Positions 28,560 through 37,900 of a stretch of 64,000 nucleotides of DNA are shown here, one piece after another. Both the position numbers and the translations under genes were made by a program. Position 1 is the first letter of the stretch. Each line of letters starts with the position of its first letter. The stretch lies in contig DATAKL010000074.1 in assembly GCA_036261625.1 (NCBI GenBank), forward strand, positions 41,790 to 105,789, read 5' to 3'. Source of the DNA: JAAXKN01 sp036261625. GTDB lineage: Bacteria; Bacteroidota; Ignavibacteria; Ignavibacteriales; SURF-24. The notes beneath the pieces are model-generated. The model saw only the letters and a program-made list of their open reading frames with translations. It was not told the DNA's origin and did no database searches.

Positions 28560-29045
28560 CTAATAACGCTTCCAACTCTTCTCGAGAGTCTGTTTTTTAT
28601 CCGGTCTCATTGAAGGATATTCTTTGATGTCGGGAAATGGTTTTGAAATAAGGACAAACGATAAATTGCCTTTATCAAGTTTAAAGAGATACTTTTCAAC
28701 TTTATCGGGATATTTCTCAATAGAAATTGTCATTGTATCCTTGCTAATCCTGTAAGTTCCTTTTATTCTGGCATAGGAATCCGGGAAACCGTAATCTTCC
28801 GTCTTAAATATAATAAAGCTGGAATCTTTATCAATTGTCATTGAATAATGCTCTTCATAATAATTCTGACGAAAAAGACCTGTAGAGTCCTGAAATCCAT
28901 GTCCCTTGTATGCTGAAATCCATTGCCCGTATATCTTATCCGGAGGGTAGAGGCCAAGCGCCTCTTTATTCAGAATTGTGTATCGGCAGCTGATAAAGAG
29001 TAAGGAAATTAGCAATAACAGTAAAATCGTTTGGCCTAATCTCAT
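28560..29045 (-). CDS. Putative lipoprotein, unknown family
   Basis: The protein has 161 residues, with the lipoprotein signal LLFISC (Cys20). The mature part repeats a beta-strand pattern (YARIKGTYRISKDTMTISIE, then YLFKLDKGNLSFVLIS) that resembles lipocalin-like or META-like stress lipoproteins. It is too diverged to name. It is a single gene converging with the methyltransferase gene. Confidence 0.6.
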   Translation of the reverse strand: MRLGQTILLLLLISLLFISCRYTILNKEALGLYPPDKIYGQWISAYKGHGFQDSTGLFRQNYYEEHYSMTIDKDSSFIIFKTEDYGFPDSYARIKGTYRISKDTMTISIEKYPDKVEKYLFKLDKGNLSFVLISKPFPDIKEYPSMRPDKKQTLEKSWKRY

Positions 29046-29247
29046 TTTACCCTCCGGGGGCGTTTAGTCAGGATATCTGAATCTAAGATAAATTGCCGGA
29101 TCACTATATGCAAGAGAAATGACAATAATTATGCTGGATTGGATAGAGGCAACAGGTATGACAATGGAATGACAATGCCCGCAAGCAGCTTTATAAAGTT
29201 GTTTCCGGGCATCAACTAAATTTACTTATCCCTTCAATTCCAATGAT

Positions 29248-30156
29248 TCAGGTGACTGAACTGCTCCCAACGGCATTAACAGAGTTTTGTGCAGGTATAC
29301 CTGTAGCCATAGTATAAGCCTTTGATACCTCCGAAAGAGGGGATAGAGAATTATACAATGTGTTATATGTGCCGCCAGTCAGCAATTCATCAGCAACTTT
29401 TTTTATGAGCAGTAATGCTGCCTTCGTTACAGATGCTCCCAGGCTCAGGCGGGCTACACCGAGATCCTCCAGCTCTCTGACTGAAGGTGGAAGAGATGGT
29501 GCGTTGGTCGGGTTTGCAAGTATATTTATCGGGGCCTGAATTTCCTTGACTAAAGTCGAGATGTCACTTCTGGACCATATGCCGGGAACAAAAATGCAGT
29601 CTGCTCCAGCCTCACGGTATTTATTGCCCCGTTCTATGGCATTCTTTAACCGGCCTTCAGGTGCTCCCGAAGAAGTAAGAAAAACGTCCGTCCTTGCGTT
29701 TATGACCAGGTGAAAACCCAATTTGTCCGAAAGTTTTCTGATTGCCTGAAGCCTTTCACAGAAAACCGGGATTTCAAGGAGGTCGGGACTTAGATTAACG
29801 CTGTCTTCAATGTTTATTCCTACTATTCCGGTGTCAATAATTTTACGTATGCTGGATATAATTTCATCTGTATTATTCCCATATCCTCCTTCAATATCTG
29901 CCGTAACAGGTATTGTTACACTGCCAGCAATTCTGGCAATGGCATTGAGCATTTCGCTAAGTGGGATCTTCTGGCAGTCGGCATAGCCTAAAGATGCTGA
30001 CACACCCATGCTGGTAGTAGCAACGGCCTTAAAGCCTGCAGCCTCAACAAGCTTTGAGCTTCCGGGGTCCCACGAATTAAGCAGTACAAGAATTTTCTTC
30101 CGGTTGTGAAGCTTTAAGAATGTTTCGGCCTTTGTTTTCTGATCCTGGGTAACCAT
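29248..30156 (-). CDS. Isocitrate lyase/PEP mutase superfamily protein
   Basis: This is a 302-residue TIM barrel. It opens with LVLLNSWDPGSSKLVEAAGF, the Mg-site segment is PVTADIEGGYG, and GINIEDSV forms the next ligand set. INARTDVFL and DCIFVPG complete the barrel. These fit the PEP-mutase-like group (oxaloacetate decarboxylase, carboxyphosphonoenolpyruvate synthase and relatives). The KKCGH motif of true isocitrate lyase is absent. The reaction is probably C-C or P-C lysis of a 2-oxo acid, but the substrate is not determined. AAGGAGA precedes the ATG. Confidence 0.87.
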   Translation of the reverse strand: MVTQDQKTKAETFLKLHNRKKILVLLNSWDPGSSKLVEAAGFKAVATTSMGVSASLGYADCQKIPLSEMLNAIARIAGSVTIPVTADIEGGYGNNTDEIISSIRKIIDTGIVGINIEDSVNLSPDLLEIPVFCERLQAIRKLSDKLGFHLVINARTDVFLTSSGAPEGRLKNAIERGNKYREAGADCIFVPGIWSRSDISTLVKEIQAPINILANPTNAPSLPPSVRELEDLGVARLSLGASVTKAALLLIKKVADELLTGGTYNTLYNSLSPLSEVSKAYTMATGIPAQNSVNAVGSSSVT

Positions 30157-30313
30157 AGTTTGTTCTCCTTCCTTTATTAAAGAGAATATAATAAAAATCC
30201 GCTCAGGGAGTCAGGGCAAAACAGGATCACAAACATTGCCGGCGGGGATCAGCTTTGAATTTCATGTCAGATGGAATTTGGGGCAGCCGTTCTGGACCTT
30301 AAATGGACACAAA

Positions 30314-30357
30314 TAAAAAAGCCTCAGAACAGCAGAAAAGCCGCCATTTTGAGGCAT
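30314..30357 (-). terminator. Probable terminator of the outer-membrane protein gene
   Basis: GCCTCA at 30321-30326 pairs with TGAGGC at 30350-30355. On the minus strand the hairpin is followed by six U residues. The loop is long (23 nt), so strength is moderate. It lies about 70 nt past the stop at 30426. Confidence 0.5.
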
Positions 30358-30425
30358 TAACTTCAGGTGCTTAAGTCCCGCGGAAAAATAGTCTCCGGGG
30401 GAGTCCATAAGCATGGAAAAAATTA

Positions 30426-31151
30426 CTAAATACTTATTCCAAGGCCGATTCTTACAGAAGTTAAATTATAAAACCAGCTGTTGACTTTATCTGAAGAGGC
30501 TGATGTCGTCCTTGGAGGACTGGATTGCGATGACGTGTAATCATAATTAGTTTCCATCTTACTCCAGGTTCTTCCCCCGGTAATCTGTGTTTCAGCGAAC
30601 ACACGAAGACTCTGAGTTAAGAAGGCCTCCAGACCGATGAATGCGGAAAGTCCTGCAGAAAACCCATGGCTAAGAGTTTTGTCGGCCTGATTATATCCGC
30701 TGCTGCTAGAAGGATAGACTCCCTTGCCTGTAGACTCCTGTTTTATTCTGTTATATGAAATAAAAGGCCCAAGACCTGCATAAGCCTGACTAAGATGTGA
30801 TCTATAGAAATTATAAGAGTAAGCAAATTCAGCTGTAAAGTTATTAAAGCTGCTTGTGATGGTATTTTCATAGGAATATTTGTCCGGCTTGGGATTGATG
30901 TATTCATTATCCCGGTTGCTTTTAGCATCCGAGTACGAGCTTGAAAGATCAAGGCGAAGCCTGAGGTCGGAGTTCCCGGAATTATAGAACTTATAGGCAA
31001 GAGCATAACCGTTGATGAAATAGAAATAAAAAGTATTCCCGGGCGAATTTGTCTTTACCTCTGCGGAATCCTGAACCTGAGCTATTGAAACATTACTGAT
31101 TGAACTTGCAATCAATAGAGCGCTTAAATACAAAAGAGAGAGACGTTTCAT
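30426..31151 (-). CDS. Outer-membrane beta-barrel protein, unknown function
   Basis: The protein has 241 residues with a signal peptide ending near SIAQ. The rest alternates hydrophobic and polar residues in about eight strands rich in Tyr, Ser and Asn (for example FNNFTAEFAYSYNFYRSH), and the last residue group VRIGLGISI ends in a hydrophobic strand. This fits an eight-stranded OmpA/OmpX-like barrel. No ligand can be named, and no peptidoglycan-binding domain is present. Confidence 0.7.
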   Translation of the reverse strand: MKRLSLLYLSALLIASSISNVSIAQVQDSAEVKTNSPGNTFYFYFINGYALAYKFYNSGNSDLRLRLDLSSSYSDAKSNRDNEYINPKPDKYSYENTITSSFNNFTAEFAYSYNFYRSHLSQAYAGLGPFISYNRIKQESTGKGVYPSSSSGYNQADKTLSHGFSAGLSAFIGLEAFLTQSLRVFAETQITGGRTWSKMETNYDYTSSQSSPPRTTSASSDKVNSWFYNLTSVRIGLGISI

Positions 31152-31362
31152 TATATTTCTCCGAAGTTTATAGAAAGAATAGATTTATAGTTCAGAATTA
31201 CCTTACTGCCGGAATATAAAAAATATCCTTATACCTATATAATATGGTGACGAAGGGCGTTTTCGGAAAAATTTATAAAAATTCTTACTCTTCTATCGGT
31301 AAATTAATGAAAAAACCGTTAAATGCAGTAAAAATAGCCAGACAAATAAATCAGGAAATTTT

Positions 31363-32712
31363 CTATAACATATAATGAATTGCATATATATGCGACGGAT
31401 ATGAAAACGGTATCTCTTTTAGTTCATTTGTCCTGATCTTAAACCTGATTGCAGAGGCAAAGATATTAATTACTTCTTCTGAATTATGACCGAGCAGGTG
31501 TGCACCTATTATCCTGCCTGTCCTTTCATCTTCCAGAACCTTAAATGCCGAATGCTTTTCTGCAATTCTTTTCGAGTTATACCAGCCGGATGTATCGGCA
31601 AAGTTTTTTTTGTATTTAATTCCACGGTCTTCTGCTTCCTTTTCTGTCAGCCCCACACTTGCCATAGTTGGAGTTGTAAATACTACTGACGGAATACCGG
31701 TGTAATTGGGCTTAATTTTATTGCCTTCAAGAAGGTTCTGAGCTGCTATATCTCCTTCCATTGTAGCAACCGGCGAAAGCGGATATCCATTGCTTTGTGT
31801 GGCATCTCCTGCGGCATAGACCTTCCGGTTACTGACACTCTGCAGGTAGTCATTTACTATTACACCTTTTTTATCACTCCTGACATTCCCTTTTTCAAGC
31901 ATCAATCCATCCAGATTGGGAACTCTTCCAGCCCCGTGCACAACCATTTCGGTTGACAGGATATTTTCTCCTCGGCCTTGTCTAATTGTTACCTCAAGAT
32001 GCCCGTCTTTCTTTTCTATCGCTGTTACTTCAGAATTCAGCAATATCTCAATACCTGATTCTTTTGAGCTTTCCATTAAAATATCCACAATATCCGGGTC
32101 AAACCGTGTAAGAGGCCTTTTCCCTCTGTGAACAATTCTCACCTTTGCTCCTGCCCTTACGGCTATATGTGCAAATTCAAATGATACATAACCGCCGCCT
32201 ACAAAGGTTATGTTACCGGGAAGGTTTTTTAAGGACAGGAATTGATCGCTGTAGGTTAAAAATTCTTTACCCTCAATGTTAAGAGAGGCAGGCCTGGCGC
32301 CGTTGGCAAGCAGTATATGCTCTGCCGAAACAATATCGCTGCCTATTTTAATTGTATTCTCATCCAGAAATTCCGCTTTCCCATGGTATGTTTTTACTCC
32401 TGCAGATTCCATGGTCTTTATTGTGTGCTTAGGCACCGGGTCAGTAAAAGTGCTTTTGAAGTTCATAAGCTCAGGCCAGTCAATCCTTGACTCTGAAACA
32501 ATACCGTTACCTTTCATTCTCCTTGACCAGTCCACAAGATATGCAGCGCCGACAAGAACCTTTTTTGGATCGCAGCCTCTTTGCGCGCATGTGCCGCCAT
32601 AAGGAAGTTCATCCGTTATGGCTACCTTCCACTCAGCCTGACTGCATCTTCGTGCCGCCGCTTCTCCAGCTAGCCCGGTACCGATTATCATTAAGTCAAA
32701 ATCCGCTTTCAT
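31363..32712 (-). CDS. FAD/NAD(P)-dependent pyridine nucleotide-disulfide oxidoreductase
   Basis: This is a 449-residue flavoprotein of the glutathione/mercuric reductase fold. The FAD site is IGTGLAG (10-16), and the redox-active pair is Cys42 and Cys47 in GGTCAQRGCDPKK. The NAD(P) site is FVGGGYVSFEFA, and the second FAD contact is VYAAGDAT. The C-terminal HPTxxE base of true glutathione or lipoamide reductases is replaced by SYPSHIYAI, so the disulfide substrate is probably different. No metal-binding N-terminal domain is present, which argues against mercuric reductase. AGGG precedes the ATG. Confidence 0.9.
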   Translation of the reverse strand: MKADFDLMIIGTGLAGEAAARRCSQAEWKVAITDELPYGGTCAQRGCDPKKVLVGAAYLVDWSRRMKGNGIVSESRIDWPELMNFKSTFTDPVPKHTIKTMESAGVKTYHGKAEFLDENTIKIGSDIVSAEHILLANGARPASLNIEGKEFLTYSDQFLSLKNLPGNITFVGGGYVSFEFAHIAVRAGAKVRIVHRGKRPLTRFDPDIVDILMESSKESGIEILLNSEVTAIEKKDGHLEVTIRQGRGENILSTEMVVHGAGRVPNLDGLMLEKGNVRSDKKGVIVNDYLQSVSNRKVYAAGDATQSNGYPLSPVATMEGDIAAQNLLEGNKIKPNYTGIPSVVFTTPTMASVGLTEKEAEDRGIKYKKNFADTSGWYNSKRIAEKHSAFKVLEDERTGRIIGAHLLGHNSEEVINIFASAIRFKIRTNELKEIPFSYPSHIYAIHYML

Positions 32713-32889
32713 TGAATTCCCTCCAATCGAATTGATATTCCAGTATTATCAATCCGGGGGGCACATTCAAGTCGGAAATTTACTCAAACTGGCAGTTTTC
32801 AATGTCCTGTTCCTTTACAAATACATTTGTTATATGCATATTGAAAATAAACCATATTCAGACATTAAACTTTTTGAGGATGTAAATAC

Positions 32890-33483
32890 ATGAGGAAAAT
32901 AATAGTTTTATCATTTGTTACATTAGATGGTGTAATGCAGGCGCCTGGCGGACCTGAAGAAGATACTTCAGACGGTTTCGAATATGGGGGCTGGAGTGCA
33001 CCTTATTCCGACGAAGTATCGGATAAGTTCATGGAAAAACAGATGCAGCCTGCAGATCTTCTTCTGGGCAGAAAAACATTTGAGATTTTTGCCTCTTACT
33101 GGCCCGAACATGCGAATAATTGGCCTGGTATCAACGAGGTCACTAAATACGTTTTGAGCAGAACCATGAATAAGTCAGACTGGGAAAACTCAGTTTTCCT
33201 CAAAAGCCTGGAAGATATCGAAGAGCTCAAAAATTCTAATGGTTCCGACCTCAAAGTCTGGGGCAGCGGCAGGCTCATTCAGCTGCTGTTGAAGCATGAT
33301 TTAGTGGACGAGCTCTGGCTTAATATAATGCCATTGACTCTTGGTAAGGGGAAAAAGTTGTTCGACAGCGGCACTATTCCGGCGGCATTTACCTTGATTG
33401 AGGGTTCTGTTACTCCAAGTGGAATAATTATTGCCAATTACAAGCGGGCTGGCGAAGTCAAAACAGGCACTGTCGGAGCTTAA
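32890..33483 (+). CDS. RibD C-terminal/dihydrofolate-reductase-like protein
   Basis: This is a 197-residue single-domain protein. The N-terminal strand IIVLSFVTLDGVMQAPGGPEED, the LLGRKTFEIFASYWP helix and the VWGSGRLIQLLLKHDLVDEL segment are those of the RibD_C/YyaP group. Members bind NAD(P)H, and their physiological substrate is mostly unknown. A second member lies at 60991-61656. The start is supported by GAGGA about 12 nt upstream. Confidence 0.9.
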   Translation: MRKIIVLSFVTLDGVMQAPGGPEEDTSDGFEYGGWSAPYSDEVSDKFMEKQMQPADLLLGRKTFEIFASYWPEHANNWPGINEVTKYVLSRTMNKSDWENSVFLKSLEDIEELKNSNGSDLKVWGSGRLIQLLLKHDLVDELWLNIMPLTLGKGKKLFDSGTIPAAFTLIEGSVTPSGIIIANYKRAGEVKTGTVGA

Positions 33484-33586
33484 GGCAGTTAACCTGTAGC
33501 AATTTCTCCGGATAATTAAATTCAGCCCGGATGGAGTTTTGAACAGCGACAGCTAAATTTTGATGATAAAAATTAAAAGGGAAACA

Positions 33587-34138
33587 ATGGCAATGGCCAG
33601 GTATGCTGCATTCCTGAGGGCAATTAATGTAGGCGGGCATAATGTTAAAATGGAACATCTGCGCAGCCTTTTTGAGGAAATGGGCTTTTCAGATGTTAAA
33701 ACATTCATTGCCAGCGGGAATGTTATTTTTAATTCCAACGGGGAAGATGTAACAGCACTTGAACATAAAATTGAAAAGTCATTAAAGGAAGCTTTGGGCT
33801 ACAGCGTGGCGGTATTCATAAGGTCAATAGATGAACTTAAAGAAATCGCTGAGTGCAGGCCGCTTATGGATAAAAGAGCTGACGTGGAAACAGAAGGCAG
33901 TTCCATCTATATAGGCTTCTTAAAGGACGATCCCGGTGAAAGCGTGAAAAAGAAACTTATAGCTTTACAGACTGAAAATGAGGAATTCCGATTCAGCGGT
34001 AAAGAACTTTACTGGCTTTGCAGGGTAAAGTTCAGTGAGTCCCTTTTTTCAGGTCCTTTGCTTGAAAAGACACTCGGAATGCAGATAACCGTGCGCAATC
34101 TGACAACAGTTAAAAAAATGGTTTCAAAGTTTTCCTGA
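33587..34138 (+). CDS. DUF1697-domain protein
   Basis: From ATG 33587 (AGGGA about 8 nt upstream) the protein has 183 residues. It begins MAMARYAAFLRAINVGG, the constant opening of DUF1697. The domain then shows FEEMGFSDVKTFIASGNVIF and the late GPLLEKTLGMQITVRNLTT segment. The function is unknown. A longer in-frame start at 33560 would add nine residues and is not supported. It is 104 nt downstream of the RibD-like gene, possibly in the same transcript. Confidence 0.9.
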   Translation: MAMARYAAFLRAINVGGHNVKMEHLRSLFEEMGFSDVKTFIASGNVIFNSNGEDVTALEHKIEKSLKEALGYSVAVFIRSIDELKEIAECRPLMDKRADVETEGSSIYIGFLKDDPGESVKKKLIALQTENEEFRFSGKELYWLCRVKFSESLFSGPLLEKTLGMQITVRNLTTVKKMVSKFS

Positions 34139-34166
34139 ACTCTGCTTATTAGATCACTAATAGAGT

Positions 34167-34517
34167 TCACTTACGGAGAATTTTCTCCATAGCTTTTCCT
34201 TTTGCCAGCTCATCAATTAGTTTGTCTAAATAACGTATTTTCTGCATTAAGGGATCTTCAACTTCTTCTACACGGACTCCGCATACCACACCTTTGATAA
34301 GTGAGCTATTCGGATTTATGGCCGGCGCCTGAGCAAAGAAAGTTTCTAAATCATTTCCCTGTTCTATCTGATGCTGCAGTCCGGAAACGTCATAACCGGT
34401 AAGCCAGCAGATGATCTGATCAACTTCTTCTTTTGTCCGGTTTTTACGTCCGGCTTTTGCAATGTATAACGGGTATAGATTTGCAAACTTCATCGCAAAC
34501 ACTTTATGATTTTCCAT
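34167..34517 (-). CDS. DUF2200-domain protein
   Basis: From ATG 34517 (AGGAGGA about 7 nt upstream) the protein has 116 residues, the usual length for DUF2200. The segment KVFAMKFANLYPLYIAKAGR and the GYDVSGL segment followed by PNSSLIKGVVCGVRVEEVEDP are diagnostic. The function is unknown. A longer frame to 34595 is open but lacks a ribosome site. Confidence 0.88.
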   Translation of the reverse strand: MENHKVFAMKFANLYPLYIAKAGRKNRTKEEVDQIICWLTGYDVSGLQHQIEQGNDLETFFAQAPAINPNSSLIKGVVCGVRVEEVEDPLMQKIRYLDKLIDELAKGKAMEKILRK

Positions 34518-34973
34518 AATTATTCCTCCTGTTGGCAGGGTTTCAATTTCGAAGTGGAATTCCTCGGGCTGCAAACTAAGTGATTTAAGAATCAAAATAA
34601 AGGGAAAATTCTGCCGGTTTTAACACCTCAGAAGGGGGCAGCAGTAACTCTGTCACGTAAATTTGCATGGAAAAAATAGCCCGAATACGCGATTTTTCGG
34701 GGATGAATTTTTGAGATTTGCAATTATTTGTATGATTTTGCTGATTTTTCTCAATTGTTTTCATAATAATGAAATTTTATACAGCGGGTAGAGGAATTCT
34801 TGCGGAATTATTCATAAATTACGCAAAAACGGGTGCGCAAAATAAATTATTTTTGTTAAATTGCGGACTGGATTTAAGATATTAAAGTAAAACTCCGGAA
34901 ATCATTAAAATTACCGGCAAAAACCAATAAAAAACTTAAAAAAAGAATAGTATTAAATAAATAAAGAAAAATT
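34518..34973. other. Promoter region of the giant gene
   Basis: This 456-nt AT-rich spacer between divergent genes shows no RNA gene or reading frame. A run TTATTTTTGTTAAATTG near 34850-34866 could be part of a promoter. No strong ribosome binding site precedes the ATG at 34974. Confidence 0.4.
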
Positions 34974-37900
34974 ATGCAGTTACCGGGAAAACCTATAGCT
35001 AATTTACAATCGGATGCAAAGGATTTTATTAACCTTTATTCTTCGCTGGGCGAAAGGGCGGAGAATTTCCTGCCTAAACACATTGTTGATAACTTACGAA
35101 ACTTCGTTGCGCTCTGCTGCGAGGAACCGGACGACCCGGCCCGTCAGCGCACCGGGATCGATAAATATATTCTGGAGCTGAAGGAACTGATCCCCGGCTA
35201 CACGGATGTCTCACTGATGCTTTTCCCTCACGAGGATTCAAAGGCATTTCAGTACCGCGCACAAAAACAGAAGTTCGCCGAAAAGCTGACTTCACTTATT
35301 GATACCGAACTGGTGGATGATAAGACAAAAGCGCAGACGTCAAATGTCCTGAAAGCTCACGATTACTCGGTAGGTACTCCGCCGGTTACACAGCGCCTTA
35401 TTGATCAGATGTATAAGCTCACCATCGGCGACGACGTGCGTGAACTGCGCAAGTTCAGGGATGTTATAGGCGTAAACGGGGATATTGAAGAAGCACAGTG
35501 GAATTACTTTATGGATGTGCTTGAACAGATGGTAATTCAGAGTACGCACTATACAACAAATGCAGAGAAAAAGGATTTCCTCTCAAGGACAGAACTAACT
35601 GTAAACTTCAAGGGCTTAAACGGCTTTATACGCACGGTTGTAGGCGGAGGGGCAAATACTGTAATCGATCTTTTATCATCCGAGGTATTTAATGCAAATG
35701 ATGTGAGGATAATAGAGTTTACAGATGCGGCATCATTGTACGAAGAGATAAAGAACGACATGACAAGCATCTTTGTCGTAAAAGTTAAATATATGCGTAC
35801 AAATATGTTTAACAATATAAAATGGTTCCCTTATCTTACACGCATTGTTATTGTGGATGATTCTCCGGAATCCAGAAGCACAAACACTTCACTTGTGTTC
35901 TGCATCCATAACAAGATTATCAACACACTGAATAAGGTTCATACCAAGAAACTGGGCTCGCTTGCAAATACACAGCTTAACCTGCGCCTTATTATAGATA
36001 AGGTCAATGATGAAAACCTGGAAAAGTTCAGAAAATGCGCTGAAAGAAAGATTGCCGATTATGAAGAAGAGCTTAATGAGTTTAAGAAAGAACAGCTGGG
36101 CGAAACAGGAAATCATAAAAAAGACATTACTTTATTTAAGTTTAATGATTATGCAAAGCAGATCATAAAGGATAAATATGCAATTACGAAGCTGCACGAC
36201 TATATAGTGCTTATCCAGAACTGCAAGGATCCCAAGAAGCTCCAGAAGCAGAACAAGGAACTCATTCACGAGTTTGAGACCCGCACAAAAGCTTACTTCT
36301 ATTCAAATATAGAGCAGGTGAATATTGCAACCATAGTTGAAGGCGGCGGCAGAAGCCAGCTGAGAACATACGGTGAATACCTGCTTCAAAGGACTCTTAA
36401 GGCGGTGGATCCTGTGATTGTGCAGAAGTGCAAGACGATAATTGATATTATTCCGAATAATTTCCAGAGGACACTGAAAAATCATTATCACAAGAATTTC
36501 GGTATAAACCTGTTCCTGGAAAGGTATAAGGAATATATTACCAAGGTAGAGAACGAGTCTAATAATAAAGGCCGTTTTACTAATTTCCTTATTGACATCG
36601 GAATAAATGAGGCTTACCAGAAAAAAACGCCTGAAGAACAGCAGATTATAAAGGAATTTATAAGCAACCTGGCTAACCTTGATATTACATCCATTGCAGA
36701 TGACGTGCAGATGATCATCCGCGATATACTCTTCCACTCTGTGCTTAAACCTTATATTTTGTTTAATGCCGAGGCTTCATGGGAGTACAAGGATCTTTTC
36801 CCAGTGGACAGGTTCGATATTAATCCCTTTGATCTTGAAGTAGGGCTTACTGAAGATAACAGAATAGATTTCGAAAGGCTTTATCACCGCCTGAACAGGA
36901 TGAAGAATACATTCCAGCTTTTTGACGACACGGGAAATCTCTGGGACAGGTTCTGTGAAAACCTTACTATAGTTATCAATGATCCTTCGAATCCATCGGG
37001 TCATACAGATTTTAATAATGTCTCGCTCATTAAATTCCTGAAGTTCCTAAATAACAATAAGATTACGCTGCTTTTAGATGAGGCATACAGTGACGCGATA
37101 AAGATAGATGATCCGGATGAACCGAAGTGGAGAACAATTTCGCGTTATGTCATGAATAACATCGGTTCGCTTCCGAATATCAGCATTGTATCGTCGCTTT
37201 CAACTACAAAGAACCTTGGTGCAACGGGCAACAGGCTCGGGTCGCTTATTGCAACTCCAGCAAGGAAGGACCTTATAAACTTTGCAAAGAAGCAGAATGG
37301 AATTGAAAAGGGAAATACCAACTCTCTTTACATGCTTGTAAACACTATTGAAGCAGCACAGCTTTCGAAGAAAATAAAAGACCGCATGGAAAGTGAGCTG
37401 CCTAAGGATGCTTCAAGATATAAAATAAAGGCCCTGATAGAAAACTACATAATAGAAGAGCTCATAAGCTTCGAGGAAAGAAAATCGGAGGTAAAGAAGA
37501 ACCATTCGATAAAAAGATTCTCCCCCTTTGAAGGAAGCCCCCTGCACATATTTCTCCTCGAAGAGCTGGCATCCTTGAATAAACTCGATGTGCTCGGCCT
37601 TCCCGATGACTTTAAATACAAGGGAGAGCCCTTCTACAGGTATTACCAGGACCATATTGTAAAGGAAATTAATAAGTTCAGGGTCAATAAGCTTTTCCGT
37701 CAGGAATGCAACAAAAGACTGCAGCTTATAAAGAATACGGCAAATGACGTCATAGCGCAGGAGAACGCTGAAAACTACTGCGAAGTGCTTGAATCCGACG
37801 GCTCATATCTTTTTAATATACTGCTGAAGGATTTCTTCTCATATCAGGATCTTGAGAAGTTCACAAAGAAGCTGGCTTCGCAAAGAGGCATTTCTGTAAT

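Noticed and set aside
31363..32712. Mercuric reductase
   Set aside because: There is no N-terminal heavy-metal domain, no C-terminal vicinal Cys pair and no mer genes nearby.
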